In this document: piece after piece, positions 33,147 through 42,136 of the stretch
How positions within the stretch are numbered: the stretch's first letter is position 1
Layout: the number at the start of each line of letters is the position of its first letter
NCBI RefSeq assembly: GCF_018342065.1
Contig: NZ_JAFDOE010000011.1
Location: 1 to 64,000 of the forward strand
Length of the DNA: 64,000 nucleotides
Reading direction: 5' to 3'
DNA from: Citrobacter sp. FP75
Lineage (GTDB): Bacteria; Pseudomonadota; Gammaproteobacteria; Enterobacterales; Enterobacteriaceae
Made by a program: the position numbers and the translations under genes
Notes under the pieces: generated by a model
What the model saw: the letters and a program-made list of their open reading frames with translations, nothing else
Told to the model about the DNA's origin: nothing
The model's database searches: none

Positions 33147-35309
33147 TTATACCGTATCCAGCCTCGCGTAGGCGGCAACCAGCCATTTGATCCCCTGCCC
33201 CTGGAACGCTACCTGCAAACGGCTGTGTTCCCCGCTACCTTCGAGGTTGACGATAGTCCCTTCACCAAACTTGGCATGGCGCACACGCTGACCGAGCTTG
33301 TAGCCGGTGTCGTTTTCTGCCATTGGCGTGCCCATCCGCTGATGGCTCACCGGGCGGCTAACCGTGGCACGCAGACGAACCTCTTCCACGCAGGCTTCCG
33401 GCAGCTCGCCAATAAAGCGCGATGGACGATGGTAAACCTCTTTGCCGTACAGGCGACGCGTTTCGGCGTAGGTCAGCGTCAGCTTCTGCATCGCGCGGGT
33501 GACGCCCACGTAGGCCAGGCGACGCTCTTCTTCGAGGCGACCACCTTCATCCAGCGACATCTGGCTGGGGAACATACCTTCTTCCATCCCCACGATAAAT
33601 ACCTGCGGGAACTCCAGGCCTTTCGCCGAGTGCAGCGTCATCAGCTGCACCGCATCCTGCCAGGTATCCGCCTGCCCTTCACCCGCCTCCAGCGCGGCGT
33701 GAGACAGGAACGCCTGCAGCGGCATTAAGTCTTCGTCTTCTTCGTTGTAGCTGAACTGGCGCGTTGCCGTCACCAGTTCCTCTAAGTTTTCGATACGCGT
33801 CTGGCCCTTCTCGCCTTTTTCCTGCTCGTACATCATGCGCAGCCCGGAGTCTTTAATCACCCGGTCAGTTTGCACGTGCAGCGGCATATCGGCGGTTTCC
33901 TGCGCCAGGGCGTCAATCAGCTCCATAAAGCGCTGTAAGGCGCTGGCGGCGCGTCCGGCGAGCGCTTTCTCTTGCAGCAGCTCCCGGCAGGCCTGCCACA
34001 GCGTTAGCTGGCGGTCACGTGAAGTCTGGCGCACCACATCTAAAGTACGATCGCCAATACCGCGCGTTGGGGTATTTACCACGCGTTCAAACGCGGCATC
34101 GTCGTTGCGGTTGGCGATCAGGCGCAGGTAGGAGAGTGCATCTTTGATTTCCTGCCGTTCGAAGAAGCGCATCCCACCGTAAATACGGTACGGCATGCTG
34201 GCCTGTAACAGCGCCTCTTCCAGCACGCGCGACTGGGCGTTGCTGCGGTAGAGAATGGCGCACTGTGTAAGCTGACCGCCATTGTCCTGCCAGGTTTTGA
34301 TACGGTTAACCACAAAGCGCGCTTCATCGAGTTCGTTGAACGCACAATAGAGTGAGATCGGCTCACCGTCGACGCCGTCGGTCCACAGCTTTTTGCCCAG
34401 ACGCCCGTTGTTGTTTTCAATCAGGGCGTTGGCCGCGCTAAGGATATTGTTGGTCGAGCGATAGTTCTGCTCCAGACGAATGGTTTCTGCGCCCGGGAAG
34501 TCAGTAAGGAAGCGCTGGATGTTCTCCACCTGCGCCCCGCGCCAGCCGTAGATTGACTGGTCGTCATCGCCGACAATCATCACTTTGCCGGTGTCGCCCG
34601 CCAGCAGGCGGATCCACGCGTACTGAATGTTGTTGGTATCCTGAAATTCGTCCACCAGGATATTGGTAAAACGTTCACGGTAGTGCTGCAGGATATGCGG
34701 CTTGTTGAGCCACAGTTCGTGGGCGCGCAGCAGCAGCTCGGCGAAATCCACCAGCCCGGCGCGGTCACACGCCTCCTGGTAGGCCTGGTAAACTTTCTGC
34801 CAGGTCTGCTCGACCGGATTGCCATAGCTCTGCAGATGGTGCGGTCGTAGCCCTTCGTCTTTCTGACTGTTGATAAACCACATTGCCTGGCGCGCCGGCC
34901 ACTGCTTCTCATCCAGGTTCATCGCTTTGATCAGGCGCTTCAGCAGACGCAGCTGGTCTTCGCTGTCGAGGATCTGGAAATCCTGCGGCAGGTTTGCATC
35001 CATATGGTGTGCGCGCAGCAGCCGGTGCGCCAGCCCGTGGAAGGTTCCCACCCACATACCGCCCTGGCTGGTTCCCATGATCTGACCAATACGGTGGCGC
35101 ATTTCCGCCGCCGCTTTGTTGGTAAAGGTTACCGCCATAATGGAGTACGGCGAGTTGTTCTCTACCGTCAGTAACCAGGCGATACGGTGCACCAGCACGC
35201 GCGTTTTACCACTCCCCGCGCCTGCCAGAACCAACATGTTGCTGCGTGGCGCGGCCACAGCCTGGCGCTGTTCGTCATTGAGGCTATCGAGCAGATAAGA
35301 AACGTCCAT
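33147..35309 (-). CDS. uvrD: DNA helicase II UvrD
   Basis: UvrD is a superfamily 1 3'-5' helicase of nucleotide excision repair and mismatch repair. The 720-residue protein has Walker A GAGSGKT (30-36), motif II as VDEFQDTNN, and motif GDDDQSIYGWRGA. The C-terminal Tudor-like tail (GQRVRHAKFGEGTIVN) is present. The ATG at 35309 gives the E. coli length; an ATG six codons upstream is also in frame. A LexA box and a promoter lie just upstream, the latter overlapping the end of yigB. Confidence 0.98.
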   Translation of the reverse strand: MDVSYLLDSLNDEQRQAVAAPRSNMLVLAGAGSGKTRVLVHRIAWLLTVENNSPYSIMAVTFTNKAAAEMRHRIGQIMGTSQGGMWVGTFHGLAHRLLRAHHMDANLPQDFQILDSEDQLRLLKRLIKAMNLDEKQWPARQAMWFINSQKDEGLRPHHLQSYGNPVEQTWQKVYQAYQEACDRAGLVDFAELLLRAHELWLNKPHILQHYRERFTNILVDEFQDTNNIQYAWIRLLAGDTGKVMIVGDDDQSIYGWRGAQVENIQRFLTDFPGAETIRLEQNYRSTNNILSAANALIENNNGRLGKKLWTDGVDGEPISLYCAFNELDEARFVVNRIKTWQDNGGQLTQCAILYRSNAQSRVLEEALLQASMPYRIYGGMRFFERQEIKDALSYLRLIANRNDDAAFERVVNTPTRGIGDRTLDVVRQTSRDRQLTLWQACRELLQEKALAGRAASALQRFMELIDALAQETADMPLHVQTDRVIKDSGLRMMYEQEKGEKGQTRIENLEELVTATRQFSYNEEDEDLMPLQAFLSHAALEAGEGQADTWQDAVQLMTLHSAKGLEFPQVFIVGMEEGMFPSQMSLDEGGRLEEERRLAYVGVTRAMQKLTLTYAETRRLYGKEVYHRPSRFIGELPEACVEEVRLRATVSRPVSHQRMGTPMAENDTGYKLGQRVRHAKFGEGTIVNLEGSGEHSRLQVAFQGQGIKWLVAAYARLDTV

Positions 35310-35345
35310 TGGCACCGCCGGAATCAACAGGGCCCAGCCGGACCC

Positions 35346-35361
35346 CTGGGAATTTATACAG
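35346..35361. promoter_or_regulatory. LexA (SOS) box of uvrD
   Basis: CTGTATAAATTCCCAG on the minus strand fits the CTGT-N8-(A/C)CAG operator and differs little from the E. coli uvrD box. It lies 12 bp downstream of the -10 element, so bound LexA would block the start of transcription. Confidence 0.82.
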
Positions 35362-35372
35362 AGTTGTTGGTG

Positions 35373-35400
35373 ATTATATCAGCGAGGTCAGAGATGCCAA
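35373..35400 (-). promoter_or_regulatory. Internal SOS-controlled promoter of uvrD
   Basis: TTGGCA (35395-35400) and a perfect TATAAT (35373-35378) are 16 bp apart on the minus strand. The promoter lies at and just inside the 3' end of yigB, giving uvrD its own transcript besides readthrough from the lptM-dapF unit. Confidence 0.78.
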
Positions 35401-36090
35401 CTGTGAAATTTCGATATGCGGCAGCAAACGGCTGTCAGCGGTGTGCATCAGGTCAGCATTTTCCGGTTTGATCCAACAAGCCTGCATCCCACAGCGAATT
35501 GCCCCGGCGACGTCTGTCGTCAGGTCGTCACCCACGTGCAATATTTCACCCATCGGCATATTCAGTTTTTCTGCCGCCAGCGCGTACATATCGCTGAACG
35601 GTTTTGATCGCCCGTCGGGACCAGCACGCAGCACAAACTCAAAGTAATCGCCCAGGCCAAACAGCTCCGGCTGCGCGTTACCGTTGGTGATCGCCACCAG
35701 CGGCCACTTGCGGGCCAGCACCTTCAGCGTGTCATGCGTCGCCTGCGGGACATCGATGCGGCTGCGCCATTTGGCGAAATTCATCATCGCGGCGTTCGCC
35801 CCCATTCTGGCTTCTGCCTCTGACAAACCCGCCTCCAGCATGGCGCGCTCTACGGCCCGGTGACGCCATTGGGTAACGTCGTGGTAGATTTCCGGTTCGG
35901 CGTCGCGTACGGCCTGGCGTAAGCGCTGGAGGTCGCTATTTTGCAGCGAATTCAACGCCGGATGGTAATTCTGTACAAAAGCGAGCGCTTCCTGTTCGGT
36001 GCGCGTGATAACGGGACGGTTATCGTAAAGGGTATCATCAAGGTCAAAGGTGAGCGCAGAAATACGCCCCAAAGGCCGGTAAAAACGCAT
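35374..36090 (-). CDS. yigB: HAD-family FMN phosphatase YigB
   Basis: YigB dephosphorylates 5-amino-6-ribitylamino-uracil phosphate and FMN in E. coli and is linked to persister formation. The 238-residue protein has the nucleophile motif [11 protein letters not shown] (D16, D18) and the later [13 protein letters not shown] segment near residue 175. Its start overlaps the xerC stop by one base, and its end overlaps the uvrD promoter. Confidence 0.94.
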   Translation of the reverse strand: MRFYRPLGRISALTFDLDDTLYDNRPVITRTEQEALAFVQNYHPALNSLQNSDLQRLRQAVRDAEPEIYHDVTQWRHRAVERAMLEAGLSEAEARMGANAAMMNFAKWRSRIDVPQATHDTLKVLARKWPLVAITNGNAQPELFGLGDYFEFVLRAGPDGRSKPFSDMYALAAEKLNMPMGEILHVGDDLTTDVAGAIRCGMQACWIKPENADLMHTADSRLLPHIEISQLASLTSLI

Positions 36091-36992
36091 TATTTCCCCC
36101 GTTTGGCGCGCGGATGCGCCGCATCGTACACTGAAGCCAGGTGTTGAAAATCAAGATGGGTATAGATTTGGGTGGTAGAGAGGTTGGCGTGTCCCAACAG
36201 CTCTTGCACCCCGCGCAGGTCACCGCTCGACTCCAGCATATGGGTCGCGAACGAGTGGCGCAGTTTATGGGGATGCACGTGGCTGTTCAGCCCCTGCTTA
36301 ATTCCCCATTCGGCAAAGCGTTTCTGCACGTTACGCGCGGAGATACGTTTGCCCAATTTTGACAGAAACAGCGCGTCTTCGTCACTGCCGAAGAGCCCGC
36401 GCAGATCCAGCCAATGTTCAATCCACGCCACCGCATTACGGCCAATCGGCAGGCGGCGCTCTTTGCTGCCTTTACCCATCACCCACACTTCGCCGGTGTC
36501 GAGATCGAGATGTTTAATATCCAGCCCAATCAGTTCCGACAAACGCAGCCCCGCGCCGTACATCACCTCAAGCATTGCCCGGTCACGCACGGCGAGGGGG
36601 TCGTTGAGATCGATATTCAGCAACCGGTTAACGTCATCCACATCGATATTTTTCGGCAGGTGACGCGGTGCTTTCGGCGCAGAAATGCCTTTTGCCGGGT
36701 TAGCTTTCAGCTCCCCCTGATTGACCAGCCAGTCGAAGAAACTGCGTAATGCGGAGAGGCGCAAAGCCAGACTCGCCGGTCCCAGACCGTTGCGGCGACT
36801 GCGCACGGCAAAACTGCGAACCCTCGCAGCATCACATTGTTGCCAGCTTTGCAGACCGGTTTCTCCGGCTATCGCGATGATGGCATCAAGCTGACGCCGG
36901 TAATTGAGCAGCGTGATCGGGCTAAGCTGACGCTCCACGCCCAGATAGCGTAAGAAACGTGCAACGTCCTGAGAAAGCGGTGAGTCGGTCAT
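36090..36992 (-). CDS. xerC: Site-specific tyrosine recombinase XerC
   Basis: XerC works with XerD to resolve chromosome dimers at dif. The 300-residue protein has the N-terminal SAM-like core-binding domain (residues about 8-95) and the catalytic domain with the arginine in [10 protein letters not shown], the H-x-x-R in [22 protein letters not shown] and the nucleophile tyrosine in QIYTHLD. It overlaps the end of yigA by 4 bp. It is two residues longer than the E. coli protein. Confidence 0.97.
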   Translation of the reverse strand: MTDSPLSQDVARFLRYLGVERQLSPITLLNYRRQLDAIIAIAGETGLQSWQQCDAARVRSFAVRSRRNGLGPASLALRLSALRSFFDWLVNQGELKANPAKGISAPKAPRHLPKNIDVDDVNRLLNIDLNDPLAVRDRAMLEVMYGAGLRLSELIGLDIKHLDLDTGEVWVMGKGSKERRLPIGRNAVAWIEHWLDLRGLFGSDEDALFLSKLGKRISARNVQKRFAEWGIKQGLNSHVHPHKLRHSFATHMLESSGDLRGVQELLGHANLSTTQIYTHLDFQHLASVYDAAHPRAKRGK

Positions 36993-37696
36993 ACGCGTTC
37001 AATCCAGCGCTCCAGCAGTTCCGGCAACATCAGCGAGATTTCCTGCAATAGCTGCGTTCCCTGCCCTTGCTGGTAATGGTTAACATCACGGCTGCTGAAC
37101 AGCATCACGCCAAGAGAGCCATCCTGCCCCAGCATCGACATCGCTACTGAGCCTATCGCTTTCGCCTCCGGCATCATCACCAGCAACTCCGGACCGTTGA
37201 GCGGCCCCAGATAGTGTTGTGACTGCCCAAGGCGCTGAATACGCAGCGGTTCAAAGGCCTGACGACTTAATGCCAGATGGGTAAACTTTGAGGGCGCGCC
37301 CAGTCGCCAGCGATCCGGGAACAGACGCACCGTCGCCCCTGCCAGCCCCAACTCACGCGCCCAGCGATGAAATCGCATCAGCATGTCGTCAAGGCTACTG
37401 GCCGCCACCAGCCGTCCTTGCAGATTTAACAGGCGATAAAACAGGCTTTCGTTGGCGTTTGCCTGTTCCATCAATAGCGTCATGTTTTCTTCAAGCACGT
37501 TGATATGATTACGTGCCCGAGCCATATGCCATTCAACTAAAGAGATCGTCCCCCGCACCGGGTGCGGGACGCGCATCGCTTCAACCTCTTGTGCATTACG
37601 GATAAAAAACTCAGGATGACGTTGCAGATAATCGACGACCGCTCGATCGTCAAGTTCCATGAGCGTTTCCTGTAGTTCTTCCCCTGGTTGCTTCAT
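36989..37696 (-). CDS. yigA: DUF484 family protein YigA
   Basis: This 235-residue protein belongs to the DUF484 family, a GAF-like fold of unknown function conserved next to xerC. The start region [33 protein letters not shown] is the family block (about residues 24-57). It overlaps dapF by 4 bp at its start and xerC by 4 bp at its end, so it is translationally coupled in the operon. No activity can be assigned. Confidence 0.92.
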   Translation of the reverse strand: MKQPGEELQETLMELDDRAVVDYLQRHPEFFIRNAQEVEAMRVPHPVRGTISLVEWHMARARNHINVLEENMTLLMEQANANESLFYRLLNLQGRLVAASSLDDMLMRFHRWARELGLAGATVRLFPDRWRLGAPSKFTHLALSRQAFEPLRIQRLGQSQHYLGPLNGPELLVMMPEAKAIGSVAMSMLGQDGSLGVMLFSSRDVNHYQQGQGTQLLQEISLMLPELLERWIERV

Positions 37697-38517
37697 AGAT
37701 GAATAAATCCGTCGTAGACATGTGCCGCCGGGCCAGTCATATACAACGGATGACCCGGGCCTTTCCAGGCGATATCAAGGCGACCGCCCGGTAACTCCAC
37801 GCGCACTTCTTCTGCCAGCAGGCCCTGCTGGATACCGACAGCCACAGCGGCGCACGCACCGCTGCCACAGGCCTGCGTTTCACCCGCCCCGCGCTCGTAG
37901 ACGCGCAGCCGGATGTGCTCGCGTTTCACCACTTGCATAAATCCGATATTGGCGCGCTCAGGGAAGCGTTCGTGGCTTTCCAGTACTGGCCCCAGAGTTT
38001 CCACCGTAGCCGTCTCCACATCATCAACCTGAATGACGCAGTGCGGATTTCCCATTGATACCACGCCGCACAATACTGTCTGCTCGGCCGCGCGCATAAT
38101 ATAGGTCTTCTCTGCTTTATTCGCGCGAAAAGGCACCTGCGAAGGTTCAAAATTGGGCTCGCCCATATTGACCCGTACCAGCTCGTCGTCCGTCACGGTT
38201 AATACCATACGGCCATTCGCCGTACTGACGCGGATGTCACGTTTATTGGTCAGCCCTTTCAGGCGTACAAAGCGTGCAAAACAACGGGCACCATTACCAC
38301 ACTGCGACACTTCACTGCCGTCAGCATTAAAGATGCGGTAATGGAAATCCAGCTCCGGGTCATACGGCGGTTCAACCACCAGCAGTTGATCAAACCCAAC
38401 GCCAAGATGCCTGTCGGCCAGGCGGCGGATCAGCTCCGGTGAAAAAAAGACATTCTGCGTTACCGCGTCGACGACCATAAAATCGTTGCCAAGGCCATGC
38501 ATTTTAGAGAATTGCAT
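37693..38517 (-). CDS. dapF: Diaminopimelate epimerase DapF
   Basis: DapF interconverts LL- and meso-diaminopimelate for lysine and peptidoglycan synthesis. The 274-residue protein has the two catalytic cysteines of the two-base mechanism, C73 in CGNGARCF and C217 in ACGSGACA. It starts [17 protein letters not shown] and follows lptM after 36 bp. Confidence 0.97.
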   Translation of the reverse strand: MQFSKMHGLGNDFMVVDAVTQNVFFSPELIRRLADRHLGVGFDQLLVVEPPYDPELDFHYRIFNADGSEVSQCGNGARCFARFVRLKGLTNKRDIRVSTANGRMVLTVTDDELVRVNMGEPNFEPSQVPFRANKAEKTYIMRAAEQTVLCGVVSMGNPHCVIQVDDVETATVETLGPVLESHERFPERANIGFMQVVKREHIRLRVYERGAGETQACGSGACAAVAVGIQQGLLAEEVRVELPGGRLDIAWKGPGHPLYMTGPAAHVYDGFIHL

Positions 38518-38553
38518 CGTTCACTCCGTTCACGCGGGTACAGAGACTTCGCT

Positions 38554-38757
38554 TTAGTAATTTACCTGGGAAGGCCCATCTCCCGTTGCCCGATCGTTTT
38601 TATCGGGCACTGTGGACTGCGATTGCGTATCAACTGGCTTCGTCGGCGGCGACGCGTTTTTATCTGCTGGCGGAAAATAGAGTGGCCCTTTCAGACCACA
38701 GCCCGTCAGGCTGAACAGAGTAAGAAGTACAGCGAGTGCCTGAAACACGTTTTTCAT
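38554..38757 (-). CDS. lptM: LPS-assembly lipoprotein LptM (YifL)
   Basis: LptM is a small outer-membrane lipoprotein that assists oxidative maturation of LptD in LPS export. The 67-residue precursor has a signal peptide ending in the lipobox LTGC (C20), then the conserved GLKGPLYFPP and a soluble proline- and threonine-rich tail ending QVNY. The ATG at 38757 is chosen because it begins the signal peptide; 14 upstream in-frame codons lie in the promoter region. It is the first gene of the dapF-xerC-uvrD unit. Confidence 0.94.
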   Translation of the reverse strand: MKNVFQALAVLLTLFSLTGCGLKGPLYFPPADKNASPPTKPVDTQSQSTVPDKNDRATGDGPSQVNY

Positions 38758-38862
38758 TATGGATTGCCTGTAAAGTTCATACTTTCTGTTTTCTATCATC
38801 GCAGGAGAAGACGTAAAAGCAAGCGTTTAGCGTACCTTTGTGGAGTCTGAAAAACAGCGGGT

Positions 38863-38871
38863 TGCTATGAT
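38863..38871 (+). promoter_or_regulatory. Possible extended -10 promoter of the DKNYY gene pair
   Basis: TTGCTATGAT contains an extended -10 element (TG, one base, TATGAT). No good -35 hexamer is seen at 16-18 bp. It lies 73 bp before the chosen start of the first DKNYY gene and is the best plus-strand candidate in the 187 bp divergent region. Confidence 0.35.
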
Positions 38872-38944
38872 TGCAGTGTATTCAGATCGGAGAATATGGT
38901 TTGCTTAGGCTTTTCTAAGTGGTATGCCTCGCCAAGATGGATTT

Positions 38945-40417
38945 ATGCAATATCGCAACTTGTTTTGTCTTTTGTCTCTTTCTCTTTTACTTCCGCCTGC
39001 TTGGGGATGTCGGCTGGACGAACCAGAACACAATGTTTATCAGCGGCAAGGAAACGGCGTGATGTACCTGCGCCCCAATGAAGAGACAAATCTTTCTCTC
39101 CCTGACGTGAATTATAAGCGCCTACGCCGCTTAGCAAACTTATTAATTGACCCAACAACGCAAGAAGATTGGGAAAAAGAACCCTCACTGACTGATCTGA
39201 CGACCGACTACCTTACTGAGGGCGCGCAGGCCTGGTTTCCCCATTATTCGTACCACAGCGATGGCCGTTATATCCTCTACGCTGGTGAGGTTGTGCAAAA
39301 CCCTCCGGATACACCGCCGGTCGACATTGCTTCATTTCAGTCCTGGGGCGACTTTGCTGCTGATAAAAACAGCCTCTATTACGAAGGCGAACGCACCGAT
39401 GATAATGGCGGTAAAAATCGTGTGGATGTTAAAACGTTGCATCAGGTGGAGTATCACCTGCCCTGGAAACCGGCTTTCCTGGGGCTGGTTTTGCGTGACG
39501 CTAACTTCCTGTATGTTAACGGACACCGTCTTGCTGACCCCGACAGCTATACCCTACTGACGCAAAAATCCTGGGATCAGCGTGGAAATTTTTCCTCCGC
39601 GTTTAATCCCTGTGTCGCCGTTCCTTTCGGCCCGTGGGATACGCTGTCCCGCACACGAACAGCGATAATGATCAACGGTGAACAGCTAGATGCCGATCCG
39701 GGCACCTTCACCATCGTGCGCTGGATGCCCGGTTCGTTATTAAGCTGGCGAGATAAAAACGGTCAGCATCGCAAAGTGCTGAATCAGGGTAATTTGGACA
39801 GAGACAAGGCACTCCAGTGTGCCGTATTTAATTTACAGGAACACCATGTCTCCTGGCGTAAGGGGCCCGATTGCCAGCAGGAAGAACTGCCCGGTCTCGA
39901 CCCGGAACAGTTTCACCCAATTAGCGATACCGTCGCACAGTACCAGGACAAGCTGTACGTCATAAGGAAAACGGAATCCGGCGAACGTACGCTGGATATC
40001 GTTACTCTTGATAGCCCAAAATTGGTAATCAACAAACGCTTCAATGCTGGTAAGCACCACGGTTATCTGCTCACAAGAGAAGAAGGCTGGCAAGGCAATT
40101 CCGGTTTGCAAGTGTTTGACTCCGCCGGACCGCTGATCTTGTTTGATAACCATATCCCCAGCGAGCGTGAAGCACATCTTGATGACGGCTCTTATCGCAG
40201 ACAATGGTTCGCCCGCGACGACCAGTATGTCTATGACTTCGATGGTATACAGCTATGGCGCTATCGCACCGCAAACCCACAGGCCGTGCGAGTGAAATGG
40301 CAGGAAGATCACTCCGGATACGGTTACTGGGTTAATTACAAAACCGGGCATCTGGACGGAAAAATTACCGATGATGGCGAATTTATTCCTACCCAACGCG
40401 ATGAGGCGACAAAATGA
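38945..40417 (+). CDS. Exported DKNYY-repeat protein, first of a tandem pair
   Basis: I do not recognise a named gene. The 490-residue product begins with a Sec-type signal peptide (MQYRN, then a leucine-rich core ending PPAWGC); the cysteine at 22 is in a poor lipobox, so a periplasmic protein is more likely than a lipoprotein. It has repeats of the DKNYY type: DKNSLYYEGERT (about 140-151), DANFLYVNG (185-193), and a later NGEQL copy. The second gene is a full-length paralogue and overlaps it by 4 bp. Start choice is uncertain: ATGs at 38924 and 38945 both work, and neither has a strong ribosome-binding site. Function unknown. Confidence 0.8.
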   Translation: MQYRNLFCLLSLSLLLPPAWGCRLDEPEHNVYQRQGNGVMYLRPNEETNLSLPDVNYKRLRRLANLLIDPTTQEDWEKEPSLTDLTTDYLTEGAQAWFPHYSYHSDGRYILYAGEVVQNPPDTPPVDIASFQSWGDFAADKNSLYYEGERTDDNGGKNRVDVKTLHQVEYHLPWKPAFLGLVLRDANFLYVNGHRLADPDSYTLLTQKSWDQRGNFSSAFNPCVAVPFGPWDTLSRTRTAIMINGEQLDADPGTFTIVRWMPGSLLSWRDKNGQHRKVLNQGNLDRDKALQCAVFNLQEHHVSWRKGPDCQQEELPGLDPEQFHPISDTVAQYQDKLYVIRKTESGERTLDIVTLDSPKLVINKRFNAGKHHGYLLTREEGWQGNSGLQVFDSAGPLILFDNHIPSEREAHLDDGSYRRQWFARDDQYVYDFDGIQLWRYRTANPQAVRVKWQEDHSGYGYWVNYKTGHLDGKITDDGEFIPTQRDEATK

Positions 40418-41721
40418 ATAGTCTGGGGAAAAGAATCTCTCAGCTACTCGTACTACTGGGGGGCGCGTTTATCACTTCCGCCATACAGGCTGAAGGGTAT
40501 GATTATTACAACGAGCAAGGCATCATGATTTACGCTGCAGGCTATGGGGAGCAAAAAAAAATTGTTAGCCAATTCCCGGAAATTCAAAGGGGCAACTTGC
40601 GTCTTGTAGCAAATATTTCTGGCGAACGGGAACTGGTGACTGGCTATATACCGAGCGATCAAGTAAACGCGAATCAAGAGGAATATCACTGGGTGACGGA
40701 CGGCCATGTTATTCTCTGGCGCGGAAAAATAGTAAACAATCTTCCCGGTGCACCAACGGTCGATATAGCCAGCTTCCAGGCGCTGGGCCGCTTCGCCGTC
40801 GATAAATACAGCCTTTATTTTGACGGTCAACGCACCGAAAGCAATAGCGGCGCGTCTCAGGTTGATCTGGCGACGCTAAAAGCTATCGAAGGTAACAGCA
40901 CCACGCTGGTTGACCGACATAATCTTTACTTATTGGGACGCAGACAGGCCAGCAGTAAGAATTTCAGCGTAATACAGAGCAAATGGTGGGGGAATACCCA
41001 GCGTCTGTACCCGCCCAGCGATCGCGATCATTCTCGCGATCTACTCATCCGCAGCCAACAGAGCATATTTCTCAATGGCAGGCGTATTACAGGCGTTGAT
41101 GTTGACACCTTCCACATCATACGTTGGCTCCCCAATTCATTGCTGGTGTACCGCGATAAACATGGAGAACATCGTTACCTCTTTGGCAGTCTGGCGGGAA
41201 AAATAGTCGCAGCCGATGACGAAGATTCGTTTGAAATCGGTGAAAAGACCGTCCATTGGCGCAAGCAGCTCTCGCGTAATCTCGAATGGAGTTCATGGCG
41301 GGAGGTGCCCAACATAGATCCGGAGCAGTTCCATCTAATCACTAACCGCATTGCGCAATATCAGGATCATCTGTATATCACCAGATTATCACCATTTGGA
41401 GAAGATCGGCTCGACGTCATCACGCTCGATGCCCCAGATTTAGTGATTGGCAGAATCTTCAATGGCGGAAGACAGCACATCTATTTTGTTCACAACAGCA
41501 GGTGGTCTCAGGATGTTCAGGTCATGGAAACCGTTGGGTCCCTGACTAAAACGGACCGCTTCGCCTATGACGATCGTTATGTTTATACTTGGTCGGACAC
41601 CCAAGTTTTTAAAACCCTATCGCCATGCCCAGCGCAAACCACCCTCTCCAGTAAGGAAGAGGATAAGAGAGACGTTATTATTATTACCAATGCATCTTCG
41701 TGCCGTAAGGGCAAACTTTGA
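40414..41721 (+). CDS. Exported DKNYY-repeat protein, second of a tandem pair
   Basis: The 435-residue product has a clear Sec signal peptide (MNSLGKR, then a hydrophobic core to SAIQA, likely cleaved before EGYDYY) and so should be periplasmic. Repeats are DKYSLYFDGQRT (130-141), DRHNLYLLGRR (168-178) and QSIFLNGRR. It aligns with the upstream protein along its length: VDIASFQ-x-G-F, D-x-TF-I-RW-P-SLL and DPEQFH-I with AQYQD-LY recur in both. The start codon overlaps the upstream stop (ATGA) and has GAGG 9 bases before it, so translation is coupled. Two cysteines lie near the C-terminus. Function unknown. Confidence 0.82.
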   Translation: MNSLGKRISQLLVLLGGAFITSAIQAEGYDYYNEQGIMIYAAGYGEQKKIVSQFPEIQRGNLRLVANISGERELVTGYIPSDQVNANQEEYHWVTDGHVILWRGKIVNNLPGAPTVDIASFQALGRFAVDKYSLYFDGQRTESNSGASQVDLATLKAIEGNSTTLVDRHNLYLLGRRQASSKNFSVIQSKWWGNTQRLYPPSDRDHSRDLLIRSQQSIFLNGRRITGVDVDTFHIIRWLPNSLLVYRDKHGEHRYLFGSLAGKIVAADDEDSFEIGEKTVHWRKQLSRNLEWSSWREVPNIDPEQFHLITNRIAQYQDHLYITRLSPFGEDRLDVITLDAPDLVIGRIFNGGRQHIYFVHNSRWSQDVQVMETVGSLTKTDRFAYDDRYVYTWSDTQVFKTLSPCPAQTTLSSKEEDKRDVIIITNASSCRKGKL

Positions 41722-41746
41722 AGCTGTGACCCCATCTCGTTATACT
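41718..41746 (+). promoter_or_regulatory. Promoter of cyaY
   Basis: TTGAAG and TATACT are separated by 17 bp. The -35 element overlaps the TGA stop codon of the second DKNYY gene, and the start of cyaY is 29 bp beyond the -10 element. Confidence 0.65.
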
Positions 41747-41775
41747 GCGGTCATCACGAAAAACAGGATAAAAAA

Positions 41776-42096
41776 ATGAACGACAGTGAATTTCATCGCC
41801 TTGCCGACACCCTATGGATGACCATTGAAGAGCGTCTGGACGACTGGGATGGCGACAGCGATATCGATTGTGAGATTAACGGCGGCGTGCTGACCATCAG
41901 CTTTGAGAACGGCAGCAAGATTATTATTAACCGTCAGGAGCCGCTGCATCAGGTGTGGCTGGCGACCAAACAGGGCGGCTACCATTTTGACCTGAAAGGT
42001 GACGAATGGATTTGCGACCGTAGCGGCGAAAGCTTCTGGGATCTGCTGGAACAGGCGGCTACGCAACAGGCGGGCGAAGCCGTTAGCTTCCGCTAA
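41776..42096 (+). CDS. cyaY: Frataxin-like iron donor CyaY
   Basis: CyaY binds iron and modulates iron-sulfur cluster assembly on IscU by acting on IscS. The 106-residue protein has the acidic first helix ([19 protein letters not shown]) that binds iron, and the conserved strand [18 protein letters not shown]. It is convergent with cyaA across a REP element. An AGGA site lies 7 bases before the ATG. Confidence 0.96.
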   Translation: MNDSEFHRLADTLWMTIEERLDDWDGDSDIDCEINGGVLTISFENGSKIIINRQEPLHQVWLATKQGGYHFDLKGDEWICDRSGESFWDLLEQAATQQAGEAVSFR

Positions 42097-42103
42097 GTGT
42101 TAT

Positions 42104-42130
42104 TGCCGGATGCGCTTCGCTTATCCGGCA
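42104..42130. repeat. REP element between cyaY and cyaA
   Basis: TTGCCGGATGCG and its partner TTATCCGGCA form the REP palindrome with a CTTCG loop. It fills the short gap between two convergent genes. Confidence 0.78.
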
Positions 42131-42136
42131 TCATGT

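Noticed and set aside
38896-39081. A 61-codon frame at the start of the first DKNYY gene
   Set aside because: It is out of phase with the conserved protein, and its tail is low-complexity basic sequence. It is kept only as a question about the start site, not as a gene.
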